Source of the DNA: Ferrovibrio sp035304305
Lineage (GTDB): Bacteria; Pseudomonadota; Alphaproteobacteria; Ferrovibrionales; Ferrovibrionaceae
Assembly: GCF_035304305.1 (NCBI RefSeq)
Contig: NZ_DATGQG010000029.1
Location: 1 to 52,208, forward strand
DNA length: 52,208 nt
Direction: 5' to 3'
How positions within the stretch are numbered: position 1 is the stretch's first letter; every line of letters begins with the position of its first letter. Below the pieces are notes generated by a model, which was not told the DNA's origin, did not search any database, and saw only the letters and a list, made by a program, of their open reading frames with translations. Below, one piece after another: positions 1 to 7,580 of this stretch. The position numbers and the translations under genes are program-made.

Positions 1-28
1 AGGGATTCCTCACGTTGGGATGCGGGGA

Positions 29-90
29 CAAGCAGTGGAATACAGCAGTATTCTGCATATTCTGCTTGCCGAATGTTCTCTTTTTGTTTA
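29..90 (+). terminator. possible intrinsic terminator at left edge
   Basis: CAAGCAG (29-35) pairs perfectly with CTGCTTG (62-68). Inside it GAATAC (38-43) pairs with GTATTC (48-53) around the loop AGCA. A T-rich run (CTCTTTTTGTTTATT) begins about ten bases downstream. This could terminate a gene lying left of the window. The gap between stem and T run is longer than usual, so it may be only a cruciform-forming repeat. Confidence 0.35.
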
Positions 91-332
91 TTCTCCCTGT
101 GAGCGCCCGCCGGGCCCTGCAGTCACGGGACAATCCGATGGCGGGTAACGCTCAGAGTACAGCGTACCCACTCGTAACGAATCAAATCTGAGCACCCGGC
201 CGTCCTCGCCGGGGGCACCGGATGGCTGCGGCTGACCAGGTTTCGTCGCGGCGCCGGAAGGACATTGAGACAGGAGTAAGCAGAAACAGGGTGGAATAAG
301 CAGGAATAGGCCGAAGCAGGGTTAACTTAAGC

Positions 333-363
333 GCAGATAAGCCGCAGATAGGCGCAGATAGAC
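333..363. repeat. three-copy short tandem repeat (GCAGATA unit)
   Basis: GCAGATA occurs at 333-339, 344-350 and 354-360, spaced 11 and 10 bases, with GC-rich tri- or tetranucleotides between copies. The spacing is about one helical turn, which would suit a DNA-binding array. It may equally be decayed simple repeat. Confidence 0.6.
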
Positions 364-463
364 CTGCAATTGACACGATGGAGCGCGACAGGAGCGGTAT
401 GGCGCACCGGCCGGTCGGCCTTGCATCGGGGCGGGCTGGTCGCTAAGGTCCGCCCCCGGCCAG

Positions 464-540
<77 letters not shown>

Positions 541-584
541 TCTTTTCAGTGACTTGCCCGATATTCCGGCGGTGCCGCAAGGCG

Positions 585-643
585 CCGGCCCCGGGGCGTA
601 TGCTCCCCGGAGCCGGCCGGAATCGCGACGCTGCGGTCGCAGC
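585..643. terminator. GC hairpins between tRNA and ompW
   Basis: CCGGGG (591-596) pairs with CCCCGG (605-610), extended by CCGGCC (585-590) and GGCCGG (615-620) with a small bulge. A second compact hairpin, GCTGCG/CGCAGC (630-643), lies just after the ompW stop codon. The tRNA and ompW converge on this spot, so both probably end here. No T run follows on either strand, so any termination would be atypical. Confidence 0.4.
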
Positions 644-646
644 GGC

Positions 647-1306
647 TCAGAACTTGTAGCCGAGCCCGATGCCGACCACCCAGGGGTCGAGATCGGCATC
701 CGCATGGACGGCGGTGCCGGTGCTGGTGACCACGTCGACGTCGGTGCTGAGGAAGATCTTCTTCACGTCGGCATTGAAGTACCAGTTGTTGCTCAGCCGG
801 TAATCGAAGCCGACCTGCAGGGCATAGCCGAGCGCATCGTCATACTTCACGCTGCGCAGGCCGGCGCCGGCATCCTCATTGTAGAAGATGGCGTAGGTCA
901 GGCCGGCACCCACATAGGGGCTGAAGGCGGCCTTGGGCGCGAAGTGGTACTGCGCCGTCAGGGTCGGCGGCAGCAGCCAGACATCGCCCAGGCCGACATT
1001 GCCGGCGGCGCTGCCGCGCACCGAGGTCTTGTGCTTGGTCGTCGCGGCGATCAGCTCGGCGGCGATGTTGTCGGTGAAGAAATAGGTGAAGTCGAGTTCG
1101 CCGGTATAGGCGTTGCTCACATTGGCCTTGCCGCCGATCACCGAGACGGTCGAATCCTCGTCGGGCAGCAGGCCGATCACGCGGGCGCGGACCATGATGT
1201 CGCCGGCGGACTTGCCCTCCTGGGCGAGGGCGGCGGGGGCGGTGAGCGCGGTGGAAAGCAGCAGGGCGGCGCCCGCCGCTGCAAGGGTAGGCAATCCGGT
1301 ACGCAT
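647..1306 (-). CDS. ompW: OmpW family outer membrane beta-barrel protein
   Basis: OmpW proteins are small eight-stranded outer membrane barrels proposed to pass hydrophobic compounds. The 219-residue length is typical. Residues 1-28 form a signal peptide ending APAALAQ. The mature part shows the family pattern: GDIMVRARVIGLLPD near the start, LPPTLTAQYHF in the middle, then YVGAGLTYAIFYNE. The C-terminus ends DPWVVGIGLGYKF, a barrel strand with terminal Phe as the BAM complex expects. An SD-like CGGAGC precedes the ATG. The gene converges with the tRNA and diverges from the lytic transglycosylase gene. An FNR-type palindrome lies about 90 bases upstream, in line with the known oxygen control of ompW in other proteobacteria. 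Confidence 0.93.
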   Translation of the reverse strand: MRTGLPTLAAAGAALLLSTALTAPAALAQEGKSAGDIMVRARVIGLLPDEDSTVSVIGGKANVSNAYTGELDFTYFFTDNIAAELIAATTKHKTSVRGSAAGNVGLGDVWLLPPTLTAQYHFAPKAAFSPYVGAGLTYAIFYNEDAGAGLRSVKYDDALGYALQVGFDYRLSNNWYFNADVKKIFLSTDVDVVTSTGTAVHADADLDPWVVGIGLGYKF

Positions 1307-1392
1307 GAAAAAAGCTCCGTTGTGATTTGCTTGCGAGAGCCGTCATGGGGAGGCGGCTGCAGCGATCCTGCCGGAGCGGCTGTGCTAGGTCC

Positions 1393-1406
1393 TTGACCAA
1401 GATCAA
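1393..1406 (-). promoter_or_regulatory. FNR/FixK-type box upstream of ompW
   Basis: On the minus strand this reads TTGAT-CTTG-GTCAA, nine of ten matches to the FNR/FixK consensus TTGAT-N4-ATCAA. It lies 87-100 bases ahead of the ompW start and between two divergent genes, so it could act on either. FNR control of ompW is established in enteric bacteria. That it operates here is inference. Confidence 0.55.
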
Positions 1407-1520
1407 TATTTCCTGCGGCGAGGGGTCGCAGGGCGGACCGGCAGGGCGAATGCGCCGGTGGAAGACGGTGATTTTTCCGTGGTCGGGGCGACCAGGCGGC
1501 GTCCGGCGGGTTTCTCCGTC

Positions 1521-2252
1521 ATGGACCTTCTCGCCCTAATGATGCTCTACGCCACGAGCCCCGTGGCCGCCGCGGCCCTCCCCCGGGGTGCGCATTCGCA
1601 TCAGGGACAGGGTTTCGAGAAGGCGGTCATCCGTACCATCTCCCCCGAGGCCGATCCGTGGCAGGCGCATATCGCGGAAGCCTCCGAGCGCTTCGACCTG
1701 CCGGCGGAATGGATCCGCGCCGTGATGCAGGCGGAAAGCAGCGGCCGCACCATGCTGCGGGGGCGGCCGATCACCTCGCCGGCCGGCGCGCTCGGGCTGA
1801 TGCAGGTGATGCCCGACACCTACGCGAAAATGCGCGACGAGCACCGGCTGGGGCCCGATCCCCATGATCCGCGCGACAACATTCTGGCCGGCGCCGCCTA
1901 TCTGCGGGCGATGTACGACCGCTTCGGCTGGCCCGGCCTGTTTGCCGCCTACAATGCCGGCCCGGCGCGCTTCGAGGCGCATCTGCGCGAGGAGCAGCCG
2001 CTGCCGCCGGAGACGCGGAAATACATGACCACGCTCGGCGTGGATCTGGAGGAGGCCGTCTCGGTCGCCTCGGCCCTGCTGCAGAAGCAGGTGGTGCCGA
2101 AGGCGAAGCCAGAGCCGCCGGCGCCGAGGCCGGACATGGTGGTGATGGGCGAGGCCGAGCCGTTCGAGGACGAGCCGGAGGAATTCGCAGCACCGGTGAC
2201 GCAGCTGGTCCACAACGCCGCCGCCGCGGCGCCGCTGCCGACCGCCCAGTAG
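1521..2252 (+). CDS. lytic transglycosylase, SLT domain (C-terminal Ala/Pro-rich tail)
   Basis: This enzyme cleaves the MurNAc-GlcNAc bond of peptidoglycan with formation of a 1,6-anhydro ring, acting in the periplasm. Counting from the ATG at 1521 (243 aa), residues 1-18 look like a short signal peptide. The catalytic Glu lies in QAESSGR (about 72). GALGLMQVMP (about 89-98) and AYNAGP (about 143-148) are the other SLT family 1 hallmarks. The last 80 residues are low-complexity, Pro/Glu/Ala-rich. A GTG at 1458 would add 21 residues. Neither start has a strong ribosome site, and I prefer 1521 because the signal peptide then begins properly. The gene is divergent from ompW and convergent with the permease gene. 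Confidence 0.9.
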   Translation: MDLLALMMLYATSPVAAAALPRGAHSHQGQGFEKAVIRTISPEADPWQAHIAEASERFDLPAEWIRAVMQAESSGRTMLRGRPITSPAGALGLMQVMPDTYAKMRDEHRLGPDPHDPRDNILAGAAYLRAMYDRFGWPGLFAAYNAGPARFEAHLREEQPLPPETRKYMTTLGVDLEEAVSVASALLQKQVVPKAKPEPPAPRPDMVVMGEAEPFEDEPEEFAAPVTQLVHNAAAAAPLPTAQ

Positions 2253-2259
2253 CATACCC

Positions 2260-2293
2260 AAAAGGAAAACGGGCGGGAGTTGCCTCCCGCCCG
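2260..2293 (-). terminator. strong intrinsic terminator between convergent genes
   Basis: CGGGCGGGAG (2270-2279) and CTCCCGCCCG (2284-2293) form a perfect ten-pair stem with loop TTGC. Read on the minus strand, the stem is followed at once by TTTTCCTTTT (2269-2260), a proper U-rich tail for the permease transcript. It can also stop plus-strand readthrough from the transglycosylase gene. Confidence 0.88.
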
Positions 2294-2319
2294 CTGCATT
2301 GCCGTCCTTCAGCCTGGCG

Positions 2320-3609
2320 TCAGGTTCTTTCGCGCAGGATCTGGTACAGGATGATCGCGCCGAACGTGGCGGTGCCAATCCCGCCCAGGGTGAAGCCGCC
2401 GAAATTCAGCGCCAGGTCGCCCGCGCCGATGGTGAGCGCGACGCCGACCGTGATCAGATTGCGCGCGTTCGAGAAGTCGACGTTGTTCTCCACCCAGATG
2501 CGGCCGGCAGTGGCCGAGATCAGGCCGAACACCACCAGCGCCAGGCCGCCCAGCACCGGGCCGGGGATGGTCTGGATCAGCGCGCCGAACTTGGGCGAGA
2601 AGCCGAGCAGGATGGCGAACAGGGCCGCGACGATGAACAGCAGGGTCGAGAAGACCCGGGTCACCGCCATCACGCCCATGTTTTCCGCATAGGTCGTCAT
2701 GCCGGTGCCGCCGCCGGCGCCCGACAGCATCGTCGCGATGCCGTCGCCGAGGAAGGCGCGGCCCAGATACGGATCGAGGTTGCGGCCGGTCATCACGCCG
2801 ATCGCCTTCACATGGCCGAGGTTTTCCGCCACCAGGATGATCGCCACCGGCGCGATCAGCGCCATGGCGCCGACCTCGAAGACCGGGGCGACGAAGTTCG
2901 GCAGGCCGACCCAGTCGGCGCTGGCGACGCCGGAGAAGTCGATCGGCTTGCCCCAGCCCAGGCCGTTGGCGCAGATCGCATAGACGACATAGGCGACGAG
3001 GCCGCCGAGCAGGATCGGCAGGCGGCCCAGCATGCCGGGCAGGCGCACCGCGACAAGGCCGACGGCCACCACGGTAAGCAGACCGATGAAGGCGTCGAAG
3101 CCGCTGCCGCTGACACCCTTCACGGCGATCGGCGCGAGGTTGAGGCCGATCACCGCGACGATGGCGCCGGTCACTACCGGCGGCATCAGCGTCTCGACCC
3201 AGCCATGGCCGATCTTCATGACGATCAGGCCAATCAGCGCATAGACCGCGCCGGCGGCGATGATGCCGCCGAGCGCCACCGGAATGTTCGGGTTGGGCCC
3301 GGAGCCGGCATAGGAGGAGGCGGCGATTACCACCGCGATGAAGGCGAAGCTCGAGCCGAGATAGCTCGGCACCTTGCCGCCGGTGACGAAAAAGAAGATC
3401 AGCGTCGAGACGCCCGAGAAGAAGATCGACACATTGGGGTCGAAGCCCATCAGGATCGGCGCCAGCGCGGTAGCGCCGAACATCGCCACCACATGCTGCA
3501 GGCCGGCGATGATGGTCTGCCCCATGGGCAGCCTTTCGTCGGGGGCGATCACGCCGCCGTCGGTCCTGAGTTTCCAGCGCGACAGAAAGCCGCCCTCTGC
3601 TTGTGCCAT
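2320..3609 (-). CDS. NCS2-family nucleobase (uracil/xanthine-type) permease
   Basis: This is a 429-residue inner-membrane proton symporter of the NCS2 (UraA/RutG/PbuX) family, with about 14 hydrophobic segments. The family signature GLQHVVAMFGAT is near residue 36. The two glutamates that bind nucleobase in UraA have counterparts in LVAENLGHV (Glu about 262) and TTYAENMGV (Glu about 309). The sequence most resembles the uracil/RutG branch, but the exact base is not certain. I chose the start at 3609 because GGAGGGG lies six bases upstream. An in-frame ATG at 3711 would add 34 residues that look like leader sequence. The gene is monocistronic with its own terminator, and no pyrimidine catabolic genes are adjacent. 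Confidence 0.9.
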   Translation of the reverse strand: MAQAEGGFLSRWKLRTDGGVIAPDERLPMGQTIIAGLQHVVAMFGATALAPILMGFDPNVSIFFSGVSTLIFFFVTGGKVPSYLGSSFAFIAVVIAASSYAGSGPNPNIPVALGGIIAAGAVYALIGLIVMKIGHGWVETLMPPVVTGAIVAVIGLNLAPIAVKGVSGSGFDAFIGLLTVVAVGLVAVRLPGMLGRLPILLGGLVAYVVYAICANGLGWGKPIDFSGVASADWVGLPNFVAPVFEVGAMALIAPVAIILVAENLGHVKAIGVMTGRNLDPYLGRAFLGDGIATMLSGAGGGTGMTTYAENMGVMAVTRVFSTLLFIVAALFAILLGFSPKFGALIQTIPGPVLGGLALVVFGLISATAGRIWVENNVDFSNARNLITVGVALTIGAGDLALNFGGFTLGGIGTATFGAIILYQILRERT

Positions 3610-3669
3610 AATCCCCTCCGATTGAGTTCGTGCAGCCCATGCGGCGGCATTCTGACGGCCGCCGAGTCT

Positions 3670-3683
3670 TCGACTAAAGTCGA
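3670..3683. promoter_or_regulatory. palindrome upstream of the nucleobase permease
   Basis: TCGACT-AA-AGTCGA is a perfect inverted repeat about 60 bases upstream of the permease start, in the 215-base divergent region shared with the flavin monooxygenase gene. It may be an operator for either gene. It does not match the RutR consensus closely. Confidence 0.3.
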
Positions 3684-3824
3684 TCATTCGATGCGGTGTA
3701 AGGTCTGTCAAATGCGGCGTCCGATTCGCGGGATGCGCGAAATGCGTAATAATTTTCTTGACTAACCGATATAATCTGCAAACGGATCAATGAGCGGCCG
3801 GCAGAGCCGTGCAGGGAGGCAGAG

Positions 3825-4991
3825 ATGGCAGATCGTCCGGTCATCATCGTGGGCGGGGGTATCGGCGGGCTTGCGGCGGCACTGGCCCTTTCGCTCAAGG
3901 GCATCCGTTCCGTCCTGCTGGAGCAATCCGCCGAATTCCGCGAGGTCGGCGCCGGCATCCAGCTCGGGCCGAATGTCTTCCGGCGCTTCGAGCGGCTCGG
4001 CATCCGCCGGGCGATCGAGGCCGATGCGGTATTTCCAGACAACCTGATCATGCGCGATGCGCTGACCGGCGAGGAGGTCACCCGCATGCCGGCCGGCGAG
4101 CGCCTGCATGCCCGATTCGGCATGCCCTATGCCGTCACCCATCGCGCCGACCTGCATACGACGCTGCTGCGGGCCTGCCAGGCGCAGCCGCTGGTCACCC
4201 TGCGCAACAATGCCAAGGTGACGGGACATCGCGATGACGGGACCGGCGTGAGCGTGACCCTGGCCGACGGCGAGCGCATCGACGGGGACAGCATCATCGC
4301 CTGCGACGGCCTGTGGTCCTCCTTCCGCGAGCAGATCGTCGGCGATGGCAAGCCGCGCGTTTCAGGCCACATCGCCTACCGCGCCGTGCTGCCGGCGGGT
4401 GACGTCCCGGACGGGCAGTATGAAAACAACGTCGTGCTGTGGGCCGGGCCGAAGACGCATCTGGTGCATTACCCTCTGCGCCGCGGCGAGCTGTACAATC
4501 TCGTCGCCGTCTTCCACAGCAACCGCTACGAGGAAGGCTGGAACAGCTTCGGCGACCCCGAGGAACTGGCCGAGCGTTTCGCCAACCAGCAGCCGCAGGT
4601 GATGAACCTGCTGGGCAAGATCGAATCCTGGCGCATGTGGGTGCTGTGCGACCGCGAGCCGGTGGCGGAGTGGACGAGGGGCCGCGTCACGCTGCTGGGC
4701 GATGCGGCGCATCCGATGCTGCAGTATCTGGCCCAGGGCGCCTGCATGGCGATCGAGGATGCCGTCTGCCTGGCCGATCACCTGGCGGCATCGCGCAACG
4801 ATCCCGAACGCGCCTTCGTCGCCTACCAGAAGGAGCGCTACCTGCGCACGGCGCGGGTGCAGGTGATGGCGCGGGTCTACGGCGACTTCTATCACGCCGC
4901 CGGGCCGGTGCGCGAACTGCGCAACCAGGCACTCGCCGGCCGCACGCCGGAACAGGCCTATGAGGGCAATGCCTGGCTCTACGGTGGCTAG
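3825..4991 (+). CDS. FAD-dependent aromatic monooxygenase, 3-hydroxybenzoate 6-monooxygenase-like
   Basis: This is a group A flavoprotein monooxygenase (388 aa) that uses NAD(P)H and O2 to hydroxylate an aromatic acid. The GGGIGG dinucleotide-binding loop is at residues 10-15. The DG motif (CDGLWSSFR) is at about 160-168. The GD motif runs into AHPMLQYLAQGACMAIEDA (about 292-312), a stretch characteristic of 3-hydroxybenzoate 6-hydroxylases that make gentisate. Salicylate 1-hydroxylase is the main alternative. A GGGAGG sits eight bases before the ATG. No gentisate dioxygenase or maleylpyruvate gene follows, so the rest of the pathway must be elsewhere. Its TAG stop overlaps the stop of the convergent exporter gene in a shared CTAG. 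Confidence 0.85.
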   Translation: MADRPVIIVGGGIGGLAAALALSLKGIRSVLLEQSAEFREVGAGIQLGPNVFRRFERLGIRRAIEADAVFPDNLIMRDALTGEEVTRMPAGERLHARFGMPYAVTHRADLHTTLLRACQAQPLVTLRNNAKVTGHRDDGTGVSVTLADGERIDGDSIIACDGLWSSFREQIVGDGKPRVSGHIAYRAVLPAGDVPDGQYENNVVLWAGPKTHLVHYPLRRGELYNLVAVFHSNRYEEGWNSFGDPEELAERFANQQPQVMNLLGKIESWRMWVLCDREPVAEWTRGRVTLLGDAAHPMLQYLAQGACMAIEDAVCLADHLAASRNDPERAFVAYQKERYLRTARVQVMARVYGDFYHAAGPVRELRNQALAGRTPEQAYEGNAWLYGG

Positions 4992-5767
4992 ACGGCGCGC
5001 CAGATCATGTAAGCGGCAACGGCGAAGATCACGCCGGCAAAGATCCGGTTGAGCAGGCCCTTCCGCGTGGCCGCCGCATGGGCGAGCCGCGTTCCGGCCA
5101 GGCCGCCGAGAATGCCGCCGGCGATGAACCAGCCGGCGATCGGCCAGTCGACGAGTCCGGACAGCGCGTAATTGGTCGCGGTGGTGAGGCCGAAACTGCC
5201 GACTGCGAACAGCGAGGAGCCGATCGCATTGAGGATCGCCATGCCGCTGCCGAACATCAGGCCGGGCACGATCAGGAAACCGCCGCCGATGCCGAAGAAG
5301 CCGCTGGCCAGACCGGTCGCCATGCCCAGCGCGGCAAGGCGCAGGGCAATGCGGCGGTCGATCCGCACGGCGGGATCGCCGTCCGCCGCGCGGGGGCGCA
5401 GCATGGCGGCGCCGATGACGATCATTACGCCGGCAAAGGCGATCTGCAGCAGGCGACCATCCGCCAGCTTGCCGAGCGTGGAGCCGGCGGCGGCGCCGAG
5501 GATGCCGGATGCGGCGAAGACGGCGGCGCATGGCCATTTGACCGTGCCGCGGCGGGCATGCTGCGCCAGATTGGCGAAGGCATTGGCGGCAACCGCCAGC
5601 GCGCTGGTCCCGATGGCGAGATGCGTGCTGCCAATGCCGACGACATAGAGCAGGGCGGGCACCGCGAGGATGGAACCGCCGCCGCCGACCAGGGCAAGGG
5701 CGAAGCCCACCACCGAACCGGACGCCACGGCCAGCGCCGGCTGCAATGCGGGAAGCGATCCCATCAC
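4988..5767 (-). CDS. TauE/SafE (TSUP) family sulfite/sulfur anion exporter of the bigR operon
   Basis: This is a 259-residue membrane protein of the TSUP family. It is built as two homologous halves, each opening with a Gly-rich motif: GFALALVGGGGSILAVPAL near residue 21 and GLASGFFGIGGGFLIVPGL in the second half. About eight transmembrane helices are visible. In BigR operons of Xylella and Agrobacterium the TSUP protein is thought to expel sulfite made from persulfide oxidation. It is the last gene of the operon, two bases past the stop of blh's partner position, and its own stop shares CTAG with the convergent flavin monooxygenase. Confidence 0.9.
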   Translation of the reverse strand: MMGSLPALQPALAVASGSVVGFALALVGGGGSILAVPALLYVVGIGSTHLAIGTSALAVAANAFANLAQHARRGTVKWPCAAVFAASGILGAAAGSTLGKLADGRLLQIAFAGVMIVIGAAMLRPRAADGDPAVRIDRRIALRLAALGMATGLASGFFGIGGGFLIVPGLMFGSGMAILNAIGSSLFAVGSFGLTTATNYALSGLVDWPIAGWFIAGGILGGLAGTRLAHAAATRKGLLNRIFAGVIFAVAAYMIWRAV

Positions 5768-5769
5768 GG

Positions 5770-6633
5770 TCAGAGGGCGTCGACGGGCAGCTTGAGATAG
5801 CGGATGCCGTTATCCTCCGCCGGCGGCAGCCGGCCCGCCCGCATGTTCACCTGCACGGAGGGCAGGATCAGCCGCGGCATTGGCAGTGTCGCGTCCCGGC
5901 CGGTGCGCATGGCGACGAACGCCTCCTCCGAAACGCCGTCATGCACATGGATATTCCGGGCGCGCTGTTCCGCCACCGTGGTCTCCCAGCGGTATTCGTC
6001 GCGGCCGGGCGCCTTGTAGTCGTGGCACAGGAACAGGCGCGTTTCCGGCGGCAGGGCGAAGATGCGCTGGATTGACCGGTAGAGCTCGCGGGCATCGCCG
6101 CCGGGGAAATCGCAGCGTGCGGTGCCGTAATCGGGCATGAACAGCGTGTCACCGATGAAGGCGGCGTCGCCGATCACATAGGTCATGCAGGCCGGCGTAT
6201 GCCCCGGCGTATGGAGCGCCCTGGCATCGATGCTGCCGATGCGGAATGCCTCGTTGTCGCGGAAGAGATGGTCGAACTGGCGGCCGTCGCGCGCGAAGTC
6301 CGTGCCGGCATTGAAGACTCTGCCGAAGGTTTCCTGCACCACCGTGATGTTGAAGCCGATGCCGAGCCTGCCGCCGAGCTGCTGCTGGATATAGGGAGCA
6401 GCCGACAGGTGGTCGGCATGCACATGGGTCTCCAGGATCCATTCCAGCTCCAGACCGCTGTTGCGGATATGCCGGATGATCTCGTCGGCCGAGGTTTTCC
6501 GGGTGCGGCCCGAAGCCGGATCGAAATCGAGCACGGAATCGACCACCGCGCAGCGGCGGGTGGCCGGATCGGCCACCACGTAGGACACCGTGAAGGTGTC
6601 TTCGTCGAAGAAGGCGGCGACATCGGGTTTCAT
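5770..6633 (-). CDS. blh: persulfide dioxygenase, MBL-fold (Blh type)
   Basis: This metallo-beta-lactamase-fold protein (287 aa) is of the Blh/ETHE1 kind, which oxidises glutathione persulfide to sulfite and glutathione with a mononuclear iron. The metal motif THVHADH is at about 69-75. TPGHTPACMTY and FIGDTLF supply further ligands. LCHDYKAPGRDEYRWETTV is typical of this subgroup. The start at 6633 leaves a 10-base gap after the rhodanese gene; a longer in-frame start at 6684 would overlap that gene and adds unlike sequence. Operon position between rhodanese and the TSUP exporter supports sulfur detoxification. Confidence 0.9.
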   Translation of the reverse strand: MKPDVAAFFDEDTFTVSYVVADPATRRCAVVDSVLDFDPASGRTRKTSADEIIRHIRNSGLELEWILETHVHADHLSAAPYIQQQLGGRLGIGFNITVVQETFGRVFNAGTDFARDGRQFDHLFRDNEAFRIGSIDARALHTPGHTPACMTYVIGDAAFIGDTLFMPDYGTARCDFPGGDARELYRSIQRIFALPPETRLFLCHDYKAPGRDEYRWETTVAEQRARNIHVHDGVSEEAFVAMRTGRDATLPMPRLILPSVQVNMRAGRLPPAEDNGIRYLKLPVDAL

Positions 6634-6643
6634 GTCATTCTCA

Positions 6644-7177
6644 CTACGCGCAGAGGAAGCGGCGGTTCCACGGCATGACCGCAAGCAGCCGCGCCAGGCC
6701 GCAGAAGCCGGTGATGCCGGCCATCATCAGCCCGGCGCCGACGAAGCCGCTCAGAAGGATGAACCAGGGCGAGACCAGCCAGGCCAGCACGGCGCCGAGC
6801 AGGGCGAGAGACCCCGCCGCGATCTGTACCTGGCGCTGGAGATCGAGCGGCGCCTTCGGATTGAAATGGACCGGCAGTCCGGCCTTCTTCCAGCCGTCGA
6901 TGCCGCCGGCAAGGACGTAAGCCTCGCGGAATCCCTTTGCCAGCAGTCGCGTGGCATGCATTGCGGTGCGGTTCCCGCTGCGGCAGGTGAATACGACGGC
7001 CTTGCCGCGTTCCGCGTCGAAATCGTGGCTGTCTATGGCGCCGAGCGGCACCAGCCGCGCGCCAGTGATGTGTTCGCGCGCATATTCCGAAGGCTCACGG
7101 ATATCGATCAGGACGATATCGCCTTTCTGCATCCGCTGATGCAGCTCGTGCGGTTCGATCCGGGAAAAGGCATTCAT
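6644..7177 (-). CDS. rhodanese domain fused to DUF2892 membrane segment (YgaP-like)
   Basis: This is a 177-residue sulfurtransferase. Residues 1-110 are a single rhodanese domain with active-site loop CRSGNRT (Cys about 65), which carries a persulfide sulfur. Residues about 118-165 are the DUF2892 part, with two hydrophobic helices anchoring the protein in the inner membrane, as in E. coli YgaP. ATG at 7177 has GGAGCAG upstream and overlaps the bigR stop as ATGA, so translation is probably coupled. It would pass sulfane sulfur to or from thiols beside the dioxygenase and exporter. Confidence 0.9.
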   Translation of the reverse strand: MNAFSRIEPHELHQRMQKGDIVLIDIREPSEYAREHITGARLVPLGAIDSHDFDAERGKAVVFTCRSGNRTAMHATRLLAKGFREAYVLAGGIDGWKKAGLPVHFNPKAPLDLQRQVQIAAGSLALLGAVLAWLVSPWFILLSGFVGAGLMMAGITGFCGLARLLAVMPWNRRFLCA

Positions 7178-7497
7178 CGGGTACTGCTCCGTTTGGGTCT
7201 GCAAAACTGCTCGTAAAGGAGGCTAATCACCGCCTCGACACGCGGATCCGCCAGCCGGTAGTAGACGGTTTGTCCCTCCCGGCGGGTGGCCACCATGCCG
7301 TCGGCCCGCAGGCGCGTGAGATGCTGCGACAGCGCCGACTGGCTGAGCCCGACAAGGTCAGCCAGGCTGCCGACCGACCGTTCTCCGCCCATCAGATGGC
7401 AGAGCACCAGCAGGCGTTTCTCGTTCGAAATGGCCTGCAGGAAGTTGCTGGCTTCCGCCGCACTGGCCCTGAGGCGTTCGAGATCTCCGGTCTTCAT
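7174..7497 (-). CDS. bigR: ArsR-family persulfide-responsive repressor (BigR/SqrR type)
   Basis: This is a 107-residue winged-helix repressor. The recognition helix region is LVGLSQSALSQHLTRLRADG (about 48-67). Exactly two cysteines are present, in LVLCHL (about 33) and EQFCRP (about 99). Their 66-residue separation equals that of the sensing pair in characterised BigR, where they form a disulfide or tetrasulfide bridge with sulfane sulfur and release DNA. No metal-binding ELCVCDL-type motif is seen, so it is not an arsenic sensor. It heads the operon bigR-rhodanese-blh-TSUP and probably represses itself through the AT-rich site just upstream. Confidence 0.92.
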   Translation of the reverse strand: MKTGDLERLRASAAEASNFLQAISNEKRLLVLCHLMGGERSVGSLADLVGLSQSALSQHLTRLRADGMVATRREGQTVYYRLADPRVEAVISLLYEQFCRPKRSSTR

Positions 7498-7506
7498 GGC
7501 ATCCTT

Positions 7507-7543
7507 TATATTAGTAAATTCTAATTTAGTTAATTATAATATA
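7507..7543 (-). promoter_or_regulatory. AT-rich promoter/operator of the bigR operon
   Basis: This island of nearly pure A/T stands out in GC-rich DNA immediately ahead of bigR. It holds a perfect palindrome TAAATT-CT-AATTTA (7515-7528), an overlapping ATTAG-N6-CTAAT (7510-7525), and a TATAAT hexamer on the minus strand (7538-7533). AT-rich palindromes overlapping the promoter are how BigR represses its operon elsewhere. Confidence 0.65.
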
Positions 7544-7580
7544 CCTTGCAAGGGCCGCCGGCGGATAATTTCGTCACACG

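Larger units (their letters stand above)
1..463. other. gene-free stretch upstream of tRNA-Arg
   Basis: I see no convincing gene here. A minus-strand reading frame at 182-376 lacks family resemblance and is partly a translation of short repeats. The stretch holds a hairpin near its left edge (29-68) followed by a T-rich run, and a three-copy tandem repeat of GCAGATA at 333-363. Loosely related GCAG-plus-A/T-rich words recur at 30-67 and 285-330. A TTGACA hexamer at 370-375 could be a -35 element for the tRNA, but no -10 hexamer sits at proper spacing. Confidence 0.6.

Noticed and set aside
182..376. 64-residue minus-strand frame in the left gene-free stretch
   Set aside because: It is short, has no ribosome site or homology I can name, and partly translates the tandem repeat.
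2299..3765. 488-residue plus-strand frame opposite the permease
   Set aside because: Composition is Asp/Arg/Gln/His-rich without domains, typical of an antisense shadow of a membrane-protein gene in GC-rich DNA.
3760..3776. TTGACT followed by TATAAT upstream of the flavin monooxygenase
   Set aside because: The hexamers are only six bases apart, so they cannot be the -35 and -10 of one promoter; TATAAT alone may still be a -10.
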